DNA of 64,000 nt from Clitopilus passeckerianus. Its lineage: Eukaryota > Basidiomycota > Agaricomycetes > Agaricales > Entolomataceae. Position 1 is the stretch's first letter. Every line of letters begins with the position of its first letter. Below the pieces are notes generated by a model. That model had not been told where the DNA came from and did not search any database. It saw only the letters and a list, made by a program, of their open reading frames with translations. Made by a program: the position numbers and the translations under genes. The stretch is from NCBI GenBank assembly GCA_944990035.1, contig CALYLX010000008.1, positions 62,001 through 126,000 of the forward strand, written 5' to 3'. Shown here in pieces: positions 56,929 to 64,000 of this stretch.

Positions 56929-57228
56929 ATGCCTCAAAACACTTTAGGCGAGGGGGGAACAACGACATTGAGCAGATTCGAACACGCTCTCGTTGAAATC
57001 ATTCGGGGCTTTCACGATCTACGAAGTGATCTACGAAGCCTATATAAATTATGTGAGCAGAACTGGTTATATCCTCCTGATAATGCTAGGATATCTCGCT
57101 CGTCGAAGGAAAGGCGTCTAGTGGGAAAGAGAAAGGTAGCCCGACGTCCTGTGATTCGAAGGTTTGCGATCACTGGTAGGCGTCGACGTGTGGTGTTCGT
57201 GGGTAGCATTTCACCATACCGGCCGTGA
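56929..57228 (+). CDS. small basic hypothetical protein
   Basis: 99 residues starting MPQNTLGEGGTTTLSRFEHA; the second half is arginine-rich (VGKRKVARRPVIRR, TGRRRRVVF). No domain, promoter or intron support was found. It may be a chance frame. Confidence 0.25.
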   Translation: MPQNTLGEGGTTTLSRFEHALVEIIRGFHDLRSDLRSLYKLCEQNWLYPPDNARISRSSKERRLVGKRKVARRPVIRRFAITGRRRRVVFVGSISPYRP

Positions 57229-57394
57229 ATCATCCCAATGAATCGGTTGAAGGCGGTGCTTGGGTGTGTTGCTCCCTACATCATTTGGATTGACGTTCTG
57301 ACAAGCCACCTTACCAAGAGGCACATGTACTCCGTTCGATTACTTAGCCGGCATCCCGGGTGCGGTATATTCACTTGATGAAAAAGTTTCAACA

Positions 57395-57450
57395 GGCGTC
57401 CTGATTTTACACATAGTGGGGTTCGAACCCACTCTCGTCATGTCCTCCCA
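57395..57450 (-). repeat. tRNA-like T-arm fragment
   Basis: Minus-strand GAGTGGGTTCGAACCCCAC near 57420, adjacent to a CAGGCGTCCTGATTTTAC-like sequence (plus strand) shared in part with 57655. Confidence 0.35.
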
Positions 57451-57654
57451 GAAGTTCTTTGAACTCCATTGACAGAATCGAAGTGCGTCATGGGGTACTT
57501 TCTGGAGAGCCGCTATATATCGATTATTTGAGGTTTGTTGGTCCGCGGTTCGTTGTCCTACCCTAGTGATACTGACCAAGTTTGAGGGCATTACATAGAT
57601 ATGAATGGCCTCTCAAGTCGAACGAACCTTGCAAAAAGACTTTTTGAGATCCAT

Positions 57655-57735
57655 CAGGACGCCTGCGGGATTCGAACCCACTTTTCCCAAACGGCGGCTT
57701 TAGAGAGATGGTCTTCGAACTGGGCCGTGACTCTG
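57655..57735 (-). repeat. tRNA-like (SINE-type) sequence
   Basis: Minus-strand CGGCCCAGTTCGAAGACC, ATCTCTCTAAAGCCGCCG and GTGGGTTCGAATCCCGC follow the same plan as 25262-25336. Confidence 0.45.
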
Positions 57736-57763
57736 ATGAAAACGTGGTGTTCACGACGCACCA

Positions 57764-58290
57764 CACACCGGGAAGTTGGAGTTTTAAGGACGCCCAAAAT
57801 ATGTACCTAATCGTGTGGTTTAGATGTGGAATCAAGTTGAGCTGAAATTATTACCGAAACTGAAAGAATCTGGCAATCCGAAAGCAAGGCCGAAATCTCA
57901 CGATTAAGGGCTTGTTTTGGAGGCAATCAATTCTATGCCTAAACGCGGGATTTGTTGCAGGCTGAAATGTCGACCGAAAGGGCACGTTTGAGTGTCAATT
58001 TTAGGAAGGCCGAATTTTGAATTAGAAACTCGACCGAATTAGGACATTTCGGTCAGCGATCTGGTGATCCTGAAAATGCTCCTCAAATGAGAAGCTTCAG
58101 ATGAAATGAAATGCTCCGTTTAAGTAGAGGCTTAGGGGCTAATTAAACAACAATAGAAACTTCTGGTTTTGGTCGACATGGAATCCGGTCTGAAATTGGA
58201 GATTTCGGTGATGGTTTCTGAACAATAGAACTGTCCAGTTTAAGGAAAGATTTTGATTCCTACGAAATGTGCACCTGAATACGGAGTTTA
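57764..58290 (+). repeat. perfect inverted repeat, left arm (527 bp)
   Basis: Every line compared with the reverse complement of 58343-58869 matched without a gap or mismatch. The arm has about eight CCGAA/TTCGG-type words. It starts CACACCGGGAAGTTGG and ends ACGGAGTTTA. No gene is encoded. Confidence 0.95.
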
Positions 58291-58342
58291 AGCGACGCCG
58301 AAATCCTTAACGCCCAGCCAGCAAACCCGTTTAGGTACCCCC
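58291..58342. other. 52-nt spacer of the perfect inverted repeat
   Basis: AGCGACGCCGAAATCC and onward, with no complementarity to either arm. It would be the loop of a transcribed hairpin. Confidence 0.9.
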
Positions 58343-58869
58343 TAAACTCCGTATTCAGGTGCACATTTCGTAGGAATCAAAATCTTTCCTTAAACTGGAC
58401 AGTTCTATTGTTCAGAAACCATCACCGAAATCTCCAATTTCAGACCGGATTCCATGTCGACCAAAACCAGAAGTTTCTATTGTTGTTTAATTAGCCCCTA
58501 AGCCTCTACTTAAACGGAGCATTTCATTTCATCTGAAGCTTCTCATTTGAGGAGCATTTTCAGGATCACCAGATCGCTGACCGAAATGTCCTAATTCGGT
58601 CGAGTTTCTAATTCAAAATTCGGCCTTCCTAAAATTGACACTCAAACGTGCCCTTTCGGTCGACATTTCAGCCTGCAACAAATCCCGCGTTTAGGCATAG
58701 AATTGATTGCCTCCAAAACAAGCCCTTAATCGTGAGATTTCGGCCTTGCTTTCGGATTGCCAGATTCTTTCAGTTTCGGTAATAATTTCAGCTCAACTTG
58801 ATTCCACATCTAAACCACACGATTAGGTACATATTTTGGGCGTCCTTAAAACTCCAACTTCCCGGTGTG
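58343..58869 (-). repeat. perfect inverted repeat, right arm (527 bp)
   Basis: Exact reverse complement of the left arm, ending CCCGGTGTG. The three bases outside both arms are CCA (57761-57763 and 58870-58872), a possible 3-bp target duplication. Confidence 0.95.
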
Positions 58870-58879
58870 CCAGCCGCAG

Positions 58880-59160
58880 ACCTCTGACCCGTTTGGAAGA
58901 ACTTTGGTTGCATAGTGCGTGACATGTACCGTCGTGACAGCTGCCAAATTCAGTATCCAGGACCAAATCTCACCGGGCCGGTGCCAGTGAAAACTCTTTC
59001 TCCTTGACCACCATGACGACTTAGTAAGACTATATCCCTCTGCACACGCCATGTTCTTGTGCCTCTTTAAGAGGCTTAAAACTTGGGAGCGATGTATTGA
59101 AGCCTCAGACGGCCTTGTGATGAAATGTGCTAAGCTCAGTCCCACCCAAAGGTTGGCGTA
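58880..59160. repeat. dispersed repeat Q, copy 2
   Basis: Shared words with 9140-9480: GGGCCGGTG-GTGAAAAC, TCCTTGACCACCATG and GTGATGAAAT. It starts right beside the perfect inverted repeat. 59161-59590 holds no supported gene. Confidence 0.45.
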
Positions 59161-59601
59161 GTGGCTAGGGCAAATCGTATCTCACAAGGCACCAGAAAGT
59201 TCTTAAACATGATGCTGTACTACTTAACCCCTCACGCCTGCTCGGAACTTTACTTCTCCTAAAATTCCTAACCCACGACACCTTTCCTCTTCAAGGAAGC
59301 CTCGCTCAGCCAACATTTCTCGCAACCGGCGTTTGTCTTCATCAAAGTTCCGGCTGAATGTTGGAGACATATGACAGCCTGGAATGGGGAGACTTCCATG
59401 GATAGGCTACTGGGGACTGATTTGGACTTCCGGAGTGAAATTGTCCCGGTTGCTCTATGGTACCTCACCTTTCTCAAGACTGCTCTATCCATATGTTCGC
59501 TGGCTCGGAAACATTCTTTGTGGCAATCTCTATGAAGCCGGATTTATGTATCACCGAGTGCACCTCGTGGTTCAACGATAACGTACGCTCGTTCTGTGGG
59601 C

Positions 59602-59608
59602 TATAAAA
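59602..59608 (+). promoter_or_regulatory. TATA box of the gene at 59727
   Basis: GGGCTATAAAATCCCC lies 120 bp upstream of the ATG. Confidence 0.5.
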
Positions 59609-59726
59609 TCCCCAAAAGTGGCCTTCTTTCTACATCCCAAGAAACGAAGCACCCATCTAACAGCCAACACACCAGACATTCACATCGTTGGGTAGTTGCC
59701 TCTTCTAACCGACTATATTGCCAGCC

Positions 59727-60307
59727 ATGCCCGAACCCTCCAAGATATGCGATACGTTTCAACAGGCTGCTCAGGATGCTTGTAACTGGGCAGCATCCGG
59801 ATCTACCGAGACGGAATTATGGGGTCAGGTTCGCAAACTTCAGATCTATAAAGGGTGAGAGTCTTCCAGTAAAACCTTTTCCCGACTATTAACCCGAATT
59901 TCGCATAGCACAATGAAGCATAACGACGAACAGCTCAGCGGTGAGTCAATTCCGAACGGTTCTATACTAGCCAGTTCTAAATCAACTTAGGAGTCGGTTG
60001 GCTAATGGCGAACAAGGCAGTCACTGACTACGTACGCTTGGATATGGATATCCTGAAGGCTGACGAGGGGTCCAAGGGCATCCATTTCAACGCAAAGCGA
60101 TTCTCAGACGGCCAGAAGTTCGCCTTCATCGTCCGAGGGACGGCTGATCAACAGCTGCCGGCTCGACAGAAGGAATACGACGGACTTCTGAACCAATATT
60201 TCGATCGAAGCTTTCCTGCACCGACCGTTTGGCGTATGTGGGGTGGTAGGGATGGAAGGCCACCGAGATTTGTGCATGACGTTTCGGATGATAAGAATTA
60301 CTTCTGA
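59727..60307 (+). CDS. unrecognised small protein, three exons
   Basis: Exons 59727-59854, 59909-59940 and 59991-60307 keep frame over two introns of 54 and 50 nt and encode 158 residues. The start is MPEPSKICDTFQQAAQDACN; the middle reads MANKAVTDYVRLDMDILKAD and FNAKRFSDGQKFAFIVRGTA; the end is PPRFVHDVSDDKNYF. It has no signal peptide or membrane segment and is probably a soluble intracellular protein. The 32-nt middle exon is joined in phase on both sides, good evidence that the model is right. I do not recognise the family. Confidence 0.6.
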
Positions 60308-60619
60308 ATCTTAGGCGTATTGTTCTTCTCAATCCCGTGTATGTACCTACGATCACACCAATTGTTATCACTTGAGCCTGCAATGGCCAGCAGGTTGACA
60401 ATCCAAGATTGTCGATCTCTCCGAGGCTCTGAGTTCAACTCACATGGACTAGCCTGACGAAGGACTTCAATGATTCAACCTGTCATGTACCTTGATCGGA
60501 TTCAAGGCCGTTCTTGAGCCGGAGTGATTTCATTTATCAGCCTTTTGCATTCATTCTTCCGACTTAGAGAACGTAATTTCTTCCATATGATGGCATGGAT
60601 GCAAGTTGCGGAAACGTTG

Positions 60620-60705
60620 CAGTGGCCGAGTTGGTGGTTCAGAACTTCGGTGTTAACGTGATGGGCCCGGGAGTGCGGTTCGATCCCGTATCGTAGGCTC
60701 CTCAG
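60620..60705 (+). repeat. tRNA-like sequence (A and B boxes clear)
   Basis: GTGGCCGAGTTGGTGGTTCA (A box) and GTGCGGTTCGATCCCGTA (B box) with a long variable region, as in class II tRNAs. The anticodon and acceptor stems do not pair, so it is probably a pseudo-tRNA or SINE head. Confidence 0.45.
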
Positions 60706-60786
60706 TCAACTTCATAGATATATTTTCTAGATGGAGTAAGGTGTGCCTCCATGTCTGCAAAAAACAGGCATAGATGTCAATGCAGA

Positions 60787-60855
60787 TGACCAAGGTGGGA
60801 CTCGAACCCCCAAACTCCATGAGCCCGCAGCGAGAACCGCTGAGCTATGATGGCC
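60787..60855 (-). repeat. tRNA-like sequence (best tRNA candidate in the window)
   Basis: Minus-strand GGCCATCATAGCTCAGCGGT is a good 5' half with A box; GGGGGTTCGAGTCCCACC is a T arm with one mismatch. Five of seven acceptor pairs can form if one G-T pair is allowed. The anticodon stem around CTCATGG does not pair, so a working tRNA is doubtful. Confidence 0.4.
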
Positions 60856-60999
60856 TTGAATGCTGTGTGTCCCGTGAATATAGTGATGGATGATAATTGG
60901 GGATCAGTCCCGTATGGTGTTCAAAGGGTTATTCATCGAAACCTTTCTGTCCCATTGGACTATGGAGCCCAATCGATTCCACACCCCTTAGTCCTTGGG

Positions 61000-61020
61000 T
61001 TCGAATCCCTGGCAATCCAT
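61000..61020 (+). repeat. tRNA-like B-box fragment
   Basis: TTGGGTTCGAATCCCTGG could form a T arm. No 5' half was recognised. Confidence 0.3.
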
Positions 61021-61444
61021 AAGTACTTCTTCGTACATTTCTTATTCGAGGAACTGTTCACTAGTTGAATTAAGAATATGATAACGAGGGATGAATTGTG
61101 ATCAGAATTTCGGCTCAAAAAGTATGCTGAGATCTACGACTTGAGAGGCTTCCACCGGGTTTCAAACCGGAATCTACTATAACTATCCCTGGGGCGGAAT
61201 GGATGATCGACGGGGTGGGCCATGTGGGCTTGGTCGAACGGGCGAAGAGAAAGATCTGATCAGATTCAGACTTACTTGGAGCCTTGACAGAATCTCCAGG
61301 TCGTGCGAGATGTCGGATTCAAACTTCTGGCCTTTTTTCGACCAGCGGTCTATGAATCCGAGGGCAGCCATCGAGTATAGAGCAGCAGTGATCAAGAAAT
61401 CTGGATCTGACTCAAAAAGTCAGGTGCCAAAGCACGAAACGTAC

Positions 61445-61530
61445 TGATATCTGGGGGACTTGAACCCAGTTTCACCGAACTAGACGCCTTTCCAGTCAGA
61501 AGTCGCGGAGTGCGCCAGCACGACCATGTA
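61445..61530 (-). repeat. tRNA-like sequence
   Basis: Minus-strand GTGCTGGCGCACTCCGCGAC and ACTGGGTTCAAGTCCCCCAG have tRNA-like spacing. It is the fourth such unit in 900 bp. 61531-61918 shows nothing else. Confidence 0.4.
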
Positions 61531-61918
61531 GACAATACTAGAACGGTCGAAATAACCGCATGAAGCATCCTGGATCATGTTTCAAATTCAAGAAAAAGAC
61601 AGTGGGCACTCTCATCGTTGGTGTTGGGTATTTGGCGTGGTACAGCACAAGCTTGAGCTTTGTGCGCTACAGGTCTTCCTTTCTTTTCGTATGATATCAG
61701 GTGACGCAGGCCAAGAAAGTACCACGCATGATGGGAAATTCAATCATATCATGTCAATTTAAAGATAACAAGAATGATCTAACAAGTGAATCCACGGTTA
61801 CGCTCAAGTGGTTATAATACAATTCCTCAACAGGTAGACATACCTGTAGATGATACATCAGCGGGCTGCATTGACGCTTCCGAAGGTGAAGCATACCAGG
61901 AATCCCAGATACCCCCGA

Positions 61919-62905
61919 CTACGGTATATTCTCCTTCTCCTTCCCTTTCCCTCGCTTCCTCCTCGAACTCTTCCCTTCACCTCCACCTTCATTACTCTTC
62001 GCCTCATGAACCTCCTTATCCGAAACATAAACCACCTCTCTGCCCTCTCTGGCGTCCCTCAAATTCCTCCATGGCCGTCCAGGGTCAAGCTTCCCAGTCT
62101 CATGGTGCACCTTATCCATATCCACCGGAGGCGGTATCCTCGTTACCGGCGGCGACGAAGGCCTGGAGCCAGCTGGAGATCCAGAAGCTGAGCCAGGAGT
62201 AGATGTGGGAGCAGGCCGTTTGGTAGTAGTCGTCAGAACCGGCCGTTTCCCTTTTGCCCCAAGCGAAAGTACCTTGTACTGCTGTGGTATGGGTGCCTGG
62301 ACAGGCGTACGGGTACCAGGCGTCGATGAGGGAGATCCTTTGGAGCCTCCTCCTGGGAGCATTGGGAAAGCGCCAGCTGCTTGTCTAGCTTCCTCGAGTT
62401 TGCGATCTCGCTCCCGTTCCTCTTTCTGCTTCTGCTGCTCGAGTTCATCTTCTAGACGGAGAACGAGGATGGTACGATCGGAGGGAGAGGATATTAGAGA
62501 CGTGATACATGAGGGGCAGGAGTAGCCTGGTAAATTGATCGAGCATAGTGGGAGACCGCAAGTCAGGCATATTGGGGTGTACGATGAGAGAGGGTGTGTT
62601 CGTGCTGGAACATAGTTACTCAATATCCTTCAATATCGTCGATATAGTCGGCAATAAAGCATACCTTGGCAGAAGCACCCTCCCTTCGGGTCGACCCTCT
62701 TGCCATTCGCATCATTCCTCACGTTCTTCAGCACCTCCTCTAGCTTACGAACTTCTCGACTTTTCGTTTCTGCATCATCGCCACCTGGTTTGTTCTTCCC
62801 TGATTTCTGCCCTTGTTGTTGCTTGGAGGGAGTTGGTGTGCGCTTGGGTGCAAGTCGATCGGATGGGAGGGTCGATGTTTGTTGAGACCAGGGAGTTTTG
62901 CGCAT
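61919..62905 (-). CDS. zf-C2HC5 protein (TRIP4/ASC-1, Rqt4-type)
   Basis: Exons 62905-62665 and 62604-61919 with a 60-nt phase-1 intron give 308 residues starting MRKTPWSQQTSTLPSDRLAP. The zinc finger spans the splice junction at residues about 75-115: GGCFCQARTHPLSSYTPICL, then TCGLPLCSINLPGYSCPSC, with the Cys and His ligands of the zf-C2HC5 family. It is followed by a charged coiled coil (LEDELEQQKQKEERERDRK) and a long Pro/Ser/Thr-rich tail ending in a basic run (SSRRKRGKGKEKENIP). Family members act in transcriptional co-activation (animals) and in the ribosome-splitting RQT complex (yeast Rqt4). No ASCH domain is present, so the yeast-type role is more likely. Confidence 0.85.
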
Positions 62906-64000
62906 GGCGTCGTGTGTGGATGAGGTTGAGACGGAATTGATAGAACAGGAAAGGTATTCTCACGATTCTCCCTCACAAGTTGGGCGCCTGTAGGGCGCTT
63001 AGATGATGATCAACAGAGCAAGAGCCGTCGTCATGGGTGTGTATAAGGATAATGTGCCTCAACGGTTTCTCAAGGTTGGGTATAGCTATGTACAATACGT
63101 ATGGAAGGCCGGTCATTGCAGATGGTAATCACTGTAACATTACCTTCAATGCAGGCCCTGGCACAATTATTCGCTGCTGGTACGTTCCTTCATGCACGGA
63201 CTTCGTTTACATGTGCTTCCTCAGCCATTGGCCTATATGGTCCCAGAAGCACACTCAAGTTAAATACCACCCGTGACAGTCGCAGCTGCTGTCAGGTGTA
63301 AGAAGTCCTCCTCATCCCCGCCCATGATAGGCCCACCTTCTCCGGATTGGCGTTTCGCAGACGTCGCAGATCACAGATGATACCAAGGATAATTCGTCAC
63401 GAGGGAGCGGAATGGCCACTCTCAGGGAACTGGGTACTTTCTCTCCCGCGTGCGGCCTGACCTTTTCCAAATACAAGCTCGTCCAGTGCCCAAAGCTGTG
63501 ACGCGGTCTGACGATCAATTACATTTACAGATAGATGAATTCAGGGGACAAGATAGCTTGACAAAGCCCGTGCTCCGAGTAGGACCTCCGTCAGCTTCAT
63601 TCTACCCGATCCCGGATACGATAGTCAGAAATTGGTTCTAGTCCACCGCCTAGGCCCTTCATTTCCCAGGAACCCACCTATATTGGCCGTACTTTTACCA
63701 TTGCGGCTTAAAGGGCCGCAGGGCGAACCGGTACGAAAGACATATTTTGCTTTCCTCGGGGTCGAAGAGTTGATGGAATGATCTGCATGCTGAGGATGTA
63801 GACGAAAGAAGTATCGGATTCCCACGGAGGTCCTAGAGTTTTCACGTTCAAACAAGGCCAAACCAATTCTTAAGCCAACCATGACGTTCTTGTAGCTCAC
63901 TGGCCGATGTTTTTTCAATCACAAGCAAGCCTTGGTTTCTAAGCCAGAATGTCGCGCCTGATCAACAGTTTCTCCAGAATGAACACCTTTCTCTGGTCTG
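62906..64000. other. right end, no gene recognised
   Basis: Several short frames on both strands (for example 63101-63301 plus, 63625-63918 minus) have no motif or splice support. Confidence 0.4.

Noticed and set aside
60787..60855. A working tRNA gene on the minus strand
   Set aside because: A and B boxes are good, but the anticodon stem and part of the acceptor stem do not pair, so it was listed only as tRNA-like.

Overview
This window looks like nuclear DNA of a filamentous basidiomycete, most likely an Agaricomycete. The coding genes are cut by many short GT-AG introns (mostly 45-70 nt), the gene set is typical of that group (a Ste7/Fuz7-type MAP kinase kinase, small secreted proteins, F-box-like families, a lineage-type multi-spanning membrane protein family), and the intergenic DNA is a mosaic of decayed repeats. 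No bacterial, organellar or rRNA features were seen. All splice models below were made by eye from GT/AG sites, reading-frame phase and comparison of paralogues within the window. Nothing was searched against a database.

Layout. 0-2.5 kb: the 3' end of a short-chain dehydrogenase gene and a small cysteine-rich secreted protein gene. 2.7-8.8 kb: a cluster of a multi-spanning membrane protein family (two full genes and a broken copy), interrupted by a 2-kb element built from short GTGCGAC/GTGCAC-type repeats and containing a small four-exon gene. 9-17.7 kb: decayed repeats around two paralogous small secreted-protein genes and a 430-bp tandem duplication. 17.9-19.2 kb: a fourth member of the membrane family. 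19-28.6 kb: mainly repeats, with one cupin gene. 28.6-35.5 kb: kinesin motor pseudogene fragments and the first of three related F-box-like genes. 35.7-37.5 kb: a larger F-box gene. 38-46 kb: repeats, an ankyrin remnant and the second F-box-like gene. 46.1-47.5 kb: a second composite element, built from GGAACGT-type repeats. 47.8-51.2 kb: an inverted duplicate of the 30.4-33.4 kb block, including the third F-box-like gene. 52.3-55.6 kb: a small acidic-protein gene and the MAPKK. 57.8-58.9 kb: a perfect inverted repeat with 527-bp arms. 59.7-62.9 kb: an unrecognised small gene, tRNA-like sequences and a zf-C2HC5 (TRIP4/Rqt4-type) gene.

The genes do not form a pathway. The conserved housekeeping or signalling genes (MAPKK, zf-C2HC5 protein, dehydrogenase, cupin) are single and intact. 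The F-box-like, membrane and secreted families have expanded by local duplication together with repeats. The most unusual content is a set of structures that each carry a private short motif in arrays: GTGCGAC at 5-7 kb, GGAACGT at 46-47.5 kb, CCGAAA/TTTCGG in the perfect inverted repeat at 57.8-58.9 kb, and ATTATAAT at 20.3 and 34.2-35.5 kb. They look like different mobile element families, one of them apparently very recent.
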